Assembly (NCBI GenBank): GCA_012295275.1
Contig: CM022666.1
Coordinates: 5,443,707-5,477,849 of the forward strand
From: Chrysomallon squamiferum
Lineage: Eukaryota > Mollusca > Gastropoda > Neomphalida > Peltospiridae
Reading direction: 5' to 3'
DNA length: 34,143 nucleotides
A program made the translations under genes and the position numbers. Shown here one piece after another: positions 13,101 through 23,384 of this stretch. Positions within the stretch are counted from its first letter, which is position 1. Each line of letters begins with the position of its first letter. The notes under the pieces are model-generated. The model was not told the origin of the DNA. It ran no database searches and saw only the letters and a list, made by a program, of their open reading frames with translations.

Positions 13101-13970
13101 TTTATAGAGTATTAAAAACATAAAAAACAACAACACACAAACAAACAAAAACCAAAAAAAAAAAAAAAAAAAACAATAATAACGAAAAAACAATACAATA
13201 CAAGCAAGTCACTCACACACACAAACGCACGCACACGCACGCACACACACAAACGCACACTAATCTATTAAATTTGTTTCGCTTTGTTCAGTTTGCCGTG
13301 AGTTGTTTTTATGACAGAAACTAGACTACGTCAAGTACATGTGATGTACGTGCAAGAACAGAAACAAAGAAAGGAAAACTTAACAACTGACTATTAACTA
13401 GTCACTATTCAATAGTCTAACCCTAAATAAATTATAAAGAATTTAATCCAGAACATCTACATTATCTAATTTCAAATGTCCTAATACACTCCAGCTATGC
13501 ACTACAGTATATATCTACACAAGATCCACGAAGGAGCACAGTTATAAAAATTGGATTATTCCCTGACAGAAAAAAAAACCTATTTATTTGTATTCGTTTA
13601 TGTTTATAATCGTTTCAGTTGTTGAACGTGTTTATTTGGACTAGAGATGACAGTGATCGCGTTATTGAAGCAGGTTGTGAAATAAGAGATTGGGACAAAC
13701 ACACGTTAGGTAACTCGAGAACTCGTGGCCCTGCATTCTGTATTACTAGGAAACATTTAGTAAACAGCTATTTATAAACACTGCTCAGGTAGAAACTACT
13801 TTTAAAGATAACGAGTGTACTGGGGATTTTAAAAGTTTTCCAGTGAGCTACCATTTTGTTATTGTCCGGGTTTTTAGACAGCAAATCAAACAGTCAAGGA
13901 CGACTGCACAACTATTAAAACTGAATCATGATATTTGTCTGTCTGTCTGCATGTATGTAGGTGTGTGTGT
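13101..13970. other. AT-rich stretch, no gene seen
   Basis: Poly-A and CA tracts to 13260. The remainder is apparently single-copy within the window, without recognisable exons. Confidence 0.35.
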
Positions 13971-14019
13971 AATTATATATATGTGAGTGTGTGTATGATT
14001 ACGTAGAAATAGTAGCAGC

Positions 14020-14850
14020 AAAAGTAATAATGACGATGATGATCGTGATAATGAAATTTTATAATTATCATAAGATTTATGATTCTGAAGTGCATATACA
14101 TTGCGTATTCACTGTACAAAGAAAAGCCACTATGCATGGAGTATTCATTATCATTTAACATTAATTATATTTACAACATCCACAGATGTACATGTTTAGA
14201 ATACAAAGAAAATCCTTTTTGAGTGGAACATCCACTTAACTTGTATTATTCCTTATAAACCAATCAGTGAACATTTAACTTTCATCAGTCAATTTATATA
14301 GAAAATCAGTAATATGTAAATATTTATTCACTGCATACATCACACATTTATTTTACATAGAACATCTCTAGAACATATTCACTGTTTGTAGTACATCCAC
14401 TGTACAGATTTACTGAACACAGACACTCAATAGTACACACATTACATATTCACTGTACAAAGAAAAGCCACTATGCATGGAGTATTCATTGTCATTTAAC
14501 ATTAATTATATTTACAACATCCACAGATGTACATGTTTAGAACATCAACTGAACAAAAACATCTTTTCACACAGAACATCTACAGCAGAACATCCATTGT
14601 GTACAGAACATCTACCATACAAGAACATTCACTGTACACTGAACATCTACTGTACTTGAGCATCCAGTCTATACAGAACATCTGTACAAGATCATTTTTT
14701 TACACAGGACATAGACTGTAGAACAGTCACTGTATACAGAGCATCTACTGCAGAACAACGCCTACTGTACTTAGAACATTAGAGCATCTACTGCACGAAG
14801 AATATCCAGTGTACAAGAACATCCATTGTACATAGAACATATATTGTATA
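14020..14850 (+). repeat. Partial Y block and AGAACAT minisatellite, copy 3
   Basis: Two nested copies: the AAAGCCACTATGCATGGAGT landmark occurs at about 14120 and 14465, followed each time by ACATCCACAGATGTACATG. The minisatellite extends to about 14840. Confidence 0.7.
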
Positions 14851-14967
14851 ATGTGAGAAAAAACCTAAAATAAACTCACAGATAACATTTACCATATCAT
14901 AATGCAGACCCAGTCTGTTGAAACTTTGCTTGGTTAGTACAACCTCTGACACGTGTACACCGCCATA

Positions 14968-15406
14968 AACAAGGAGACACACAACTACAGTGACAACAGC
15001 ATTTGGGATACAAAGTGTTTAGACTACCTGGATGAAAAATAAAGTTAGAAGAAAATATTAACTGCCCAAAAATTTCATCAACAACAATAATTACAATAAC
15101 GATAGCCATAAATAACAACAGCAATAACAATAATAGTACAAATAATTCTAATAATGGTATTACATTAACAACAACAAAAACAATACTAATAAATATAATA
15201 ATAATAATGATATTATATTAACAACAACAAGCATTTTTTGAGATGAAGGTCCTTGAGTATGAAAGAGTTGTCTTCCTTAGTATATATATTCTCAACAAGC
15301 TTACACTAATACTCACGTATTAATAGACACGAATATATAACCATGGATACACATATCAGACAGAAACATATATATACTCTTAAACACATACATATATACA
15401 TACATA

Positions 15407-15474
<68 letters not shown>

Positions 15475-15572
15475 TAAACAAGGAGACACACAACTACAGT
15501 GACAACAGCATTTGATATAAAAAGTGTTTAGACTACCTGGATGAAAAATAAAACTGAAACAAAATATTAACT
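14968..15572 (+). repeat. Pair of 97-bp direct repeats around a (TAA)n tract
   Basis: AACAAGGAGACACACAACTA through GATGAAAAATAAA occurs at 14968-15065 and 15477-15572. Between them lie CAA/TAA-rich sequence and a TAA tract at 15406-15471. Confidence 0.75.
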
Positions 15573-16093
15573 GTGTGATAATCAGATAAATGACTGTAAT
15601 ATATTTAATTTTCCATTGATTTATTAAAAAGTTATTTTTCTTGTACTGTTTATTTATTTCATATAAAAATAAACATATATATATATATGCATATCAATTA
15701 TTCCTAGCTTTTTTCAAAACAGAGTAGCCTGCATTGTTTTTCGGTGTAGAATTTTATCTTACGATATATGTCTATCTGGTCTTTAACAGTAAATGTGGGG
15801 TTATATAACGGTTGATTAAAAATGTACTTAGTGATGTCGTTAAAGTCAACGATCACTCCATCGCATAATATTTACTACACTAGGACCAGCCAAGCGAATC
15901 ATGTAACCAATAACTTATTTTTGACAGCAGTGTGTAAATTTCATTCTACGTTGGTGATATTTCCATCTCATATAAACGTAAATACAACGTTCTTGACACT
16001 TCAGAGATAATAAAAACTGAAATTATTAAAACAATTCTTATTTAAAAAGCAGAGAACAACGTCTGATGAAATGCATGATTATATATATAAATT
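15573..16093. other. AT-rich spacer, no gene seen
   Basis: One 62-codon open frame at 15822-16010 with no splice context or recognisable motif. Confidence 0.3.
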
Positions 16094-16396
16094 ATGTTAA
16101 TTAATAACTTCCTGTCACTTTTCCGCGCATGCCTCTTTACAAATAGTTGCAGATGTAGGATTAGTTTTGGGACAGCTTTTGTTCTTGGAGTGGACATGAC
16201 TATGATGATATGTAAGGCGGATTGCCAGAAATATGAATACAGAAATATTGCAAAACAAAAAGTTGTCGCGTTACCTTCTTCTTATTTCCCTAACTTTAAA
16301 ATGCCCCAAATACTACTCCTTATGGGTTTGCTCAGACAGCCTGAAAACGGAACCATTTTCGTTGGCTACGCTATATTGGCTAAAACAGGGCGTTGA
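16094..16396 (+). other. Conserved unrecognised block near the outer end of the left arm
   Basis: An open frame of 100 codons whose part from about 16194 reads MTMMICKADCQKYEYRNIAK and then VVALPSSYFPNFKMPQILLLMGLLRQP. The same frame is kept for about 50 codons in the right arm before a stop. I recognise no family, and nucleotide identity alone may explain the shared frame. Confidence 0.25.
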
Positions 16397-16639
16397 ATCG
16401 GGGCTAAATATTAGTGAAACAAACCAGTTTTTCATACATTTTATTTACGGTTTGGACATAATTTTCAATAAATGCGCATGCGTATTAGCAAGCGTTAGGA
16501 CGCGCAATAGTGTATAGTGTTTTTAATATCATTTACTATCATACTGTGCGCGCGCACACACACATATACTCTTATACATTTTTTTAACTTTAATTTTAAT
16601 CATTGTTTTTTTGAATATTTATTTATTTTTTACCATTGT

Positions 16640-17135
16640 TTTTAACTAATTATACATTTGCCTTTTTTTTATTTTTTTTTTCTTGTTTTTTTTTATGTTT
16701 TACAAGCTTTATTTATTACTGATTATGAAGTAAAATTTATAGCCTGGATGGAAAGCTCAGTTCTAGAAGAATGTTATTTATTATTTCTCAGAAACCTTAA
16801 TCTTAAGAAACACACTCATACACACACATTTATAAATCAGTTTTATGAATGGGTGCACGCACTGTCTTGTGAATGGCGTTCGTGACCTAGTTACTGCTTT
16901 GTTAATGAACAGACCTGAAAAATAATAATAATAAAAATTGAAAAATGTATCGGTGTTCATATTCATTTTCAACAACAATAACAACAACAACCACAACAGC
17001 AGATCTATTTATTTATATCAATAATAGTGCATTCAAACTTTCTAAATCCGTCTATTAATAATTCGGTTGATAACTTTACCTAGTGACCTGACAACTTATT
17101 TATAGCTTGGGTGGAAAACCCAGTGTGTTGTAAAA
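16640..17135 (+). repeat. R1 repeats, left arm
   Basis: Two R1 cores, at 16739-16812 and 17098-17130, with the GGCGTTCGTGACCTAGTTAC link between them. The same pair is inverted at 32880-33325. Confidence 0.65.
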
Positions 17136-17543
17136 ATATTTTGTAATTTTGTAATAGCAAGCAAGTAACACAAAACTATCTATTACTTGTTAGTATTCAT
17201 GACTCACGGGATTCAGTGATACAAATCTGTCCTGGGCAAACTGCGTGGCTTTGTGCACTGCAATACAATAATAATGCCTCATAGTACAGTAATAATGTCT
17301 CATAGTACAGTAATAATGTCTCATAGTACAGCAGTACTGATTGAATGAGGCTTCCTGTGCTTCGTTGTTAATTACTCTTATTCAGTTCATGTATCGCCAG
17401 CAATTGTATAATCATTTTAAACCATATTCCAATAGCATAACTAATTAGTCATGGAAAAAATATAAAAATAAATTTAAACACGTTAGATATACCAGCATCA
17501 CAATTCACAAAAAAACACAAATTATTATTACTATTACTATTAC

Positions 17544-17619
<76 letters not shown>

Positions 17620-17785
17620 ATGCCCCTACTTAAGACAATAAAGAAAGATTCAAGTATGTCTAATATAAATGTTTCAGGTTAATGTTAAAATAAAAGGTTC
17701 CTTTTATATATACAAGTCCATAGGTACAGTGGGCGTACAGAAAATTATATATGAACAGTTATACTTAAGGCCTCTCGTAACAATT
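17136..17785. repeat. 3' flank of gene 1 with (ATT)n microsatellite
   Basis: An ATT tract at 17545-17618. 17165-17260 is conserved with the inverted 32560-32660. No coding feature. Confidence 0.6.
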
Positions 17786-18174
17786 TTACAGCATATACAG
17801 GCCAAAGTAGGTGGTCTCTGGATCTCTCAAAATTCTGTTCACAACTGATGTTCTCACCACTGCAGTGTCATTGGCTTTCAGGTAGTAAACAGCTCCAATG
17901 TAGGAAGGAACAAAACCTTCCTGATATCCTCGTACTTTGCATGTTGTTTGAGGATTTCTGTAGAGAACTTCATAATTTGGATATTTTTCAATTGAGTGAC
18001 ACAGCCTAGCGTATTCAAGCTCTCTGAGTTGGTTGGGATGGAATAAAACGTTGCTGTATATGAAGTAGTAAGCAGCTTCTTTGACTTGAATCCCGTCAGC
18101 GACAACAGCTGCAGCTCCTTTCACAAACGATCTTTTACCAGACGATGTCCATTTGATGAGAGGCTTCGGTGCGT
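17786..18174 (-). CDS. TNF-like gene 1, exon 5 (most of the TNF homology domain)
   Basis: Terminal coding exon: acceptor CTTTTCAG before 18174, stop TAA at 17788-17786, 129 codons including the split first codon. It carries the core Trp (LIKW), the YYFIYSNVLF strand, both TNF-domain cysteines, the GAVYYL strand and the C-terminal FGLYML. I found no clear AATAAA signal within 150 nt after the stop. Confidence 0.9.
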
Positions 18175-18585
18175 CTGAAAAGTTTGTAAGAATAAATGAC
18201 TTTTAAATAATATTTTTATTTTAAATTGTCAACAGTTGTAGTTAATATTACTAATATATTTCTATAACTACTACAAACACCTGCTATTGATTACTTTAGT
18301 ACCATCATTGATATTTGTACTACTAACGCGCTAATACTAATGTTATCACAATTTCTTCTATTATTTCCTAACCACTACTAATAACTATGTGATTACTACT
18401 ACAACTACTTTTACCAGACCAACTACTACTATTACTTCTATTTTACTACTATCACATTTATTACCAAATCACCTCTTTTAACAGACTACAATTACTCTGC
18501 TACTACTACTCTACTACTACTACTACTACTACACTACTACTACTACTACTACTCCTACTACACTACTCCTACTACTAATACTACT

Positions 18586-18618
<33 letters not shown>

Positions 18619-20093
18619 TACTACTACTACTACTACTACTACTACTCTACTACTACTACTACTACTACTATACTACTACTAGTACTCTACTACTACACTA
18701 CTACCACTACTACTACTACTACTCTACTACTACCCTCCTCCTCCTACTACTACTACTACTACTCTACTACTACTACTACTACTCTACTACTACACTACTA
18801 CTACTACTACTCTTTTACTATTACTACTACTTTACTACTACTACTACTCTACTACTACTCTACTACTACTACTACTACTCTACTACTACTACTACTACTC
18901 TACTACTACTCTACTACTACTACTACTCTTTTACTATTACTACTACTTTACTACTACTACTACTACTACTGCTACCACTGCTACTACTATTTGTGTTCTT
19001 ACCTTTGTCATATGTTGCATTCACTTCCATCTGTAGATGAGCCGATGTCTTCGCATTGTTTTTATTATTCAGACGATCAGCGACCTCTCTGATCTGTTTA
19101 AGTTTCTGTTCTGAAATATATATACACACAGACACACGTAGATTACTGATACATGTATACATATATAGATTCAAACATACATACATAGATTCGTACAGAG
19201 TTTTTATTATCTAAATTCAAAAGATCAGCGACATCTCTGATCTGCTTAAGTTTTGGTTCTGAAACACACACACATACATATAAATATACACTTGTAAATG
19301 TTTACGTACATAGACTGTACACAAATATGCACGTACATACAAATACATAATTATAAAAACTTTTGTGGATATTTAAATATGTGTGCCTCAGTTTTTCTGT
19401 TTGTGTGTGGGTCTTTTTCTGTGTGTTTGTCTGTCTGTGTTTGTGTATGTATGTGTTCATGACTTTTCTTGTGTGTGTCTGTGTTTCTGCGCCTTTGTGG
19501 TTTTACGTATGTCTGAGAGTGTGTGTGTGTGTCTGTATTAACTTACCACTTTTCTCAGCTTTTGTATGACTTTCACTCAGTTTCTAAAAAGAAAAACCAA
19601 TTTGAAACTAGTCCACAATAATTAAATTCAAATTTATAAATATTTTTTTAGCACTATTAATTTCTCCTTTTCATAATTCAAATATTATTATTTCATTTAT
19701 AAAGAATTTAACTTTTTATTATTTTTATAGAGAATTACACTCTTTCTTAATTCATATCTACAGATATCAATATCTTTTTTCATTTAATGTATTTATGGAA
19801 TATAATTTTTTAGAATTAAATACAGAATTTACCTTTTTCATAATTTCACTGATCACTTTTTCTCCATCTCTGTAACAGCAATACATGGTATTGTTCCTGG
19901 TTCTGTTCGTAGATTTGTCATCACAACAGTTTTCTCCTGGTTTGCACGAGATTTTCACACACAGTTCCTTCTCAAACAACAAGTTGGTTTCTCTGTTCAG
20001 AAATTCTTTTAATGTTACAGATACAATGAAACTGATGAGTATCAAGTTTAGTACCATAAGAGAAATGGCAAGGACTGGACGAATTGGTACCAT
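17786..20093 (-). CDS. TNF-superfamily ligand, type II membrane protein (TNF-like gene 1)
   Basis: Four coding exons on the minus strand: 20093-19833, 19583-19547, 19110-19003 and 18174-17786, all with GT-AG introns, giving 795 nt and 264 aa. Residues 1-6 are a tiny cytosolic tail and about 7-26 a hydrophobic signal anchor. Residues 45-73 hold six cysteines (C-x4-C-x5-CC-x14-CC), and residues 100-116 are a charged, coiled-coil-like stalk. The TNF homology domain spans about 121-264. It shows the AHL motif (123-125), the core Trp (W144), DGIQV followed by YYFIYSNVLF (171-180), a likely C194-C214 disulfide, GAVYYLKANDT (229-239) and the terminal TYFGLYML. Such ligands form trimers that bind TNF receptors. 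Sequons occur at N63, N67, N130 and N237. No clear furin site is visible. The ATG at 20093 opens the second exon, with the rest of the 5' UTR upstream. Which receptor it binds cannot be told. Confidence 0.9.
18480..18975. repeat. Long (ACT)n array in gene 1 intron 4
   Basis: About 490 bp of ACT triplets broken at intervals by CTCT, giving a second-order pattern. On the coding strand this reads (AGT)n, full of AG and GT dinucleotides, beginning close to the exon 4b donor. Confidence 0.9.
19003..19110 (-). CDS. TNF-like gene 1, exon 4b (stalk helix and start of TNF domain)
   Basis: A 108-nt exon (acceptor TATTTCAG, donor AAAG|GTAAGA), entered and left in phase 1. It encodes a charged helix (EQKLKQIREVADRLNNK) and then the first TNF-domain strand with SAHLQMEVNATYDK. 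The first 60 nt or so are also present as a second copy upstream at 19258-19143. Confidence 0.87.
19143..19258 (-). other. Exon 4a: partial duplicate of exon 4 in gene 1 intron 3
   Basis: Acceptor GTTTCAG is followed by a reading frame beginning EPKLKQIRDVADLLNLDNK that resembles the first half of exon 4b and then runs to a stop at 19145-19143. From the split codon it gives 38 residues. The same frame, length and stop position occur in gene 2. None of the nearby GT sites joins it in frame to exon 4b. It could be an alternative terminal exon giving a ligand without the TNF domain, or a dead duplicate. Confidence 0.45.
19547..19583 (-). CDS. TNF-like gene 1, exon 3 (37-nt micro-exon)
   Basis: A 37-nt exon between CTTTTTAG and GTAAGT encodes KLSESHTKAEKS plus one base. 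The translation is identical in gene 2, and one residue differs in the third copy at 25110. It links the Cys-rich stalk to the coiled-coil segment. Confidence 0.87.
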
Positions 20094-20128
20094 TTTGTGT
20101 AACAACTTTTATTTCCTTGAGAAGTATT
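19833..20128 (-). CDS. TNF-like gene 1, exon 2 (start codon, signal anchor, Cys-rich stalk)
   Basis: The acceptor GTTTTACAG lies just upstream of 20128 and the donor AAAAAG|GTAAAT follows 19833. The first 35 nt are 5' UTR. Coding begins at the ATG whose A is at 20093 and gives exactly 87 codons (phase 0). The first 26 residues are the membrane anchor and residues 45-73 contain all six stalk cysteines. Confidence 0.88.
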
Positions 20129-20280
20129 CTGTAAAACATGAACAAAAGAAAAAATCAGTAATAAATAATAACAATAAAATACACACATACGCACACGTAC
20201 ACAATATACATACACTTATATATAACATTATTTCAGCAAAAAAGTAATATGCACATGCACATACACACAGATATAAAACT

Positions 20281-20400
20281 TTCACTTATTTCATATATAT
20301 ATTTATATAAAATTATAAATTCACTTTGCTGTTTAGGATTTTTCATAATTTTATATAAATATATATAACCTATGAAATAAGTGAAATTATAATTTATATA
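20281..20400. repeat. Left AT-rich inverted border repeat in gene 1 intron 1
   Basis: A 44-bp-type AT satellite monomer followed by CTTTGCTGTTTAGGATTTTT. The reverse complement of this arrangement appears at about 21650-21775. The two face each other across the intron segment that carries the duplicated exon 2 and the unrecognised block. Confidence 0.5.
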
Positions 20401-20525
20401 CGTTTAATGTTAGATACAATGAAACTGATGAGTATCAAGTTTAGCACCATAAGAGAAATGGCAATGACTGGACGAATTGGTACCATTTTGTGTAACAACT
20501 TAATTCCTGTAGAAATAGTCTGTAA
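20394..20525 (-). pseudogene. Truncated second copy of TNF exon 2 inside gene 1 intron 1
   Basis: Minus strand: acceptor GTTTTACAG, a short leader, then ATG at 20486 and MVPIRPVIAISLMVLNLI-type anchor sequence for about 25 codons. A 2-nt loss after this breaks the frame, and the copy runs into AT-rich satellite at about 20400 before any stalk cysteine. Its upstream intron sequence (to about 20760) also matches that upstream of exon 2 and of the orphan copy at 10316. Confidence 0.6.
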
Positions 20526-20759
20526 AACATGACGAAAAGAAAGAAAAAATGTTATTAGTAATAAATAATACCAAGCTAAATACACACACCCGCACACGTA
20601 CACAGACACAACACACACACACCTATATAAAATATTATTTCAGCAAACCAAAAATATACACTTGTACATACAGATAAATATAAAACTTTCAAACAGTGGT
20701 TATATCAATAAATAAAATAAAAATTACCAAGACAAATTCACACACAATATACATACGTA

Positions 20760-21660
20760 CATATAAGTGCAATAAATATCCAGTCAAGTGGGTGTATTTT
20801 GATCAGGTGACTGACCAAGGCCATGATGGCTTATTTGCAGTTTCTACCGCCAAACCATCTTATTTTTCCAAGAATTTAGAAAACAGTTTCGGATCCATAG
20901 ATTTTGAAGATTTAATTAAATCACTAAAATGTGTTTTTATTCTGAAAAATTCAAAAACAAACAACAGCACTCGGTGAACTCGGGTAGGGCTTAATAGCGG
21001 AAAGTTCGATGTTCTCGTAAACCCAGCGGAGATCAGATTTGAGAAGCAGGAAGGAAAATACCTTGACTAAAGTACTGTCAAAGTTTGAATAACACATTTA
21101 ATCACCTTCGTAGATAGATCGTCTGGTTCTTGAAACACTTCTGTAAACATTTTTGCTCCGATCAAAAAAAACAAAAACAGCTGAGGTAATGTTCTCTTTA
21201 TCCGTTCCTAAAACCTTAGCTAGTTGGTTTAGCGCAAAGGCAGAACAAATCTGTCAAAGCTTGCCAGGTTCTCATTCTACACATCCGCTCTGTTTGCTGA
21301 TATTGTATCATCCTCGAAAGATCACGTCCAGGGCTGGTTTCCTCTCAGTGCCAGAAATTCAAACTACCGTGAACGTTATTGTTTATAGATCGCAACGTGA
21401 ATCTGATAACTCAGTTTTCCTGCTTTATAACAACAGACCTGTTACATTAAGGTGCCAGTGGCAAGACTTGCCCGTGCATTTTGCAGATTTTTTCGAGATA
21501 CCAGGCAAATAAATGAGTGCTGTATTTTCTGTGGCTGTTATTATTCTTACCTGTCAACGCATGTGTTAGATACTTATCGACCTTACCGCGATGTTTTGTT
21601 TTTTCAAGTTGATGTAATATCACTTAATATTATGCAAGTGAAATTAGGGCGTGGAAAAAT
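20760..21660. other. Gene 1-specific intron 1 segment, less AT-rich, unrecognised
   Basis: This roughly 900-bp block has no counterpart in gene 2 intron 1 and is visibly richer in G and C than its surroundings. On the plus strand it can be read as 119 codons at 21153-21512 and 93 at 20696-20977, but neither resembles a family I know. It is bordered by inverted AT-rich repeats (20281-20343 against about 21650-21718, sharing the GCTGTTTAGGATTTTT motif). An old mobile-element remnant or simply a diverged intron are both possible. Confidence 0.35.
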
Positions 21661-21776
21661 CCTAAACAGCAAAGTGAAATTATAATTTTATATAAATATA
21701 TATAACGTATGAAATAAGTGAAAATATAATTTTATATAAATATATATAACCTATAAAATAAGTAAAACTTTTACTT
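21660..21776. repeat. 44-bp AT satellite, about 2.3 copies (gene 1 intron 1 start)
   Basis: Monomers of the form AAGTGAAATTATAATTTTAT plus an AT-rich remainder, directly after the exon 1 donor on the minus strand. The same monomer is repeated six times at the mirror position in gene 2 (28430-28697). Confidence 0.6.
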
Positions 21777-21778
21777 AC

Positions 21779-21822
21779 CTAAATTAGGATGCCTCTGTGT
21801 TCACAATGGATTGAAGCACGTC
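21779..21822 (-). other. TNF-like gene 1, non-coding first exon
   Basis: Reading the minus strand, a TATA box is followed by about 70 nt ending CCTAATTTAG|GTAAGT, with the donor at 21778. The same 5' exon end and donor occur in mirror position for gene 2 (28421). The exon start is inferred as about 30 nt after the TATA box. It would splice over 1650 nt to exon 2 at 20128. Confidence 0.6.
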
Positions 21823-21847
21823 TACGCCCTATGATCGATTTCCTTGA

Positions 21848-21891
21848 TTTTTATACCAGCGACATATTCTCACGTAATCATTTTTGATTGG
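21848..21891 (-). promoter_or_regulatory. Core promoter of TNF-like gene 1 (TATA and CCAAT boxes)
   Basis: On the minus strand TATAAAAA occupies 21855-21848 and an inverted ATTGG (a CCAAT box) lies at 21891-21887, about 32 bp upstream. The 5' exon donor follows 69 bp after the TATA box. Gene 2 keeps the same boxes with a wider gap. Box positions are seen; promoter function is inferred. Confidence 0.55.
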
Positions 21892-22057
21892 CTAAGAGGA
21901 AAGGTCGTCTGCTTTATTTAAATTTATTGCTTAATGTTTTTTCTTCTGTGGGTATTTAATTTATCGCTATAGATTTCGTATAGTCATTTAATATACTATG
22001 AATAATATGAGCAAAGTCATTATATGTATTTTTTTTTTGTGCTGTTCAATAAATAAG

Positions 22058-22420
22058 CTACTTATAATAGTCGTTATTGCTATAATAGTAGTAGTAATAG
22101 CAGTAGTTGTTGTTGTAGTTGTGGTAGTAATAGTAGTAGTTGTTGTTCCGGTTGCTTTTGTCGTTATTCTTAAATAAAGAGTACAGCGTAATTTCTAGTC
22201 CTGTGTCAACTAAGCCATAAACAACAAAAGGAAAACATGTAGTCTGTGTATCACACAGTGGAAAGTTCCAGCCCGGATTTGTCATCTTACACGTAATCGG
22301 AATAAATAAGTGTAGTCATCCATTTATTATTACAGGGCCAGGAATATAAAATGTCTCAGAAATATCTCCCAGTGACAGAAGAATCTTCTGTTTGTAAATG
22401 TCACTTGTAGCATGACTGTT
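22058..22420 (-). pseudogene. Module A copy 1 (ML-like exon, with internal stop)
   Basis: Minus strand. The frame reads SDIYKQKILLSLGDISETFYI and continues with the PGPVIING motif, then has TGA where the 27.7 kb copy has TCA, and goes on with MTNPGWNFPLCDTQTTCFPF and a YGLVDTGLEITLYSLF strand. The sequence is nearly identical to the plus-strand copy at 27647-28024, but the in-frame stop suggests it is dead as an exon. See that copy for family reasoning. Confidence 0.4.
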
Positions 22421-22435
22421 TATTCAGTCTGCCGA

Positions 22436-22860
22436 ATAAAAAAATAAAGAAATAAATAAAGAAAAAAATAAATGAGCGAAATAAAGTAAAATAAAATAAA
22501 AACAAAAATAAAATAAAAACAAAACAATTGAAAATAATGTTTTGAGATAAAATAAATAAGAATACAAAATTGCAAAAAATAAAGTAAAATAAATAAATAA
22601 ATAAAGTAAAATATGCCGAATTAAAATTTTAAAAATCAAATCAAATAAAAATAAAAATGTGATAAAAATAAAATAAAAATACAAAATGATAAAAGTAAAG
22701 TAAAATAAATAAATACAGAAAGATATATTAATATAACTTAATTAATTAAAACAATAAAATAAATGAAATAAAATTGTAGTAGGTTAAAATAAAATAAATA
22801 AAGATAGTATAAATAAAAATAAAAATAAGCAATCAAACAAAGCATAAATAAATAATTAAA
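22436..22860. repeat. AAAT/AAAAT-rich tract
   Basis: Degenerate AAAT repeat between module A copies 1 and 2. Long open frames on the minus strand here are low-complexity and not genes. Confidence 0.8.
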
Positions 22861-22879
22861 AAGAAGAAAAGAAAAGGGA

Positions 22880-23065
22880 AACGATATATTCTGTGTGTCA
22901 CATGGTGGACATTTATACATAATCGGGATAAATATCTGAAGTCATCCATTTATTACTACAGGGCCAGGAATATGAAATGTCTCAGAAATATCTGCCTGTG
23001 ACAGAAGAATCTTCCACTTGTAAACGTTACTTGTATCATGACTGTTGATTCAGTGGCTGGAAAAA
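22880..23065 (-). pseudogene. Module A copy 2 (diverged, with stop)
   Basis: Minus strand; resembles copy 1 through SDISETFHIPGPVVING but has the same TGA. The downstream part is shortened to CPPCDTQNISFPF and then enters AT-rich sequence. The upstream edge (CCAGCCACTGAATCAACAG, minus strand) is also found truncated at 13043-13100. Confidence 0.35.
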
Positions 23066-23384
23066 AAGTAACAATTTTTGTATAACAAAATGTATGTATT
23101 TATAGAGTATTGAATGTGGCATCATAGTCTACATGGGGTAATTGTTAAGCTTACTGATTAGGTCAATTAAGGTTAGATTAAAGAAAGAGGTTTCATACTG
23201 TGCAGGGGTGGTGACTTGTTACACTTATTAATTAGGCAGGATTAAAGAAAGAGTCTTCATATTGTGCAGGGGTGATGCTTGGATCCAGCTTACTGATTAG
23301 GATAGATTTAAACTAAGGGTTTCCTATTGTAAATGATTCATAAAATGTTCCATGTTAAAATGTGTTTGACTATATATTCTCCAG

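Noticed and set aside
18923-19186. Exon 4b reading on into a poly-Ser tail
   Set aside because: The GTAAGA donor at the exon end and the matching gene 2 structure show the Ser run is intron (ACT)n sequence.
22424-22920. Phe/Tyr/Leu-rich possible membrane proteins on the minus strand
   Set aside because: Low-complexity AAAT tract read in reverse.
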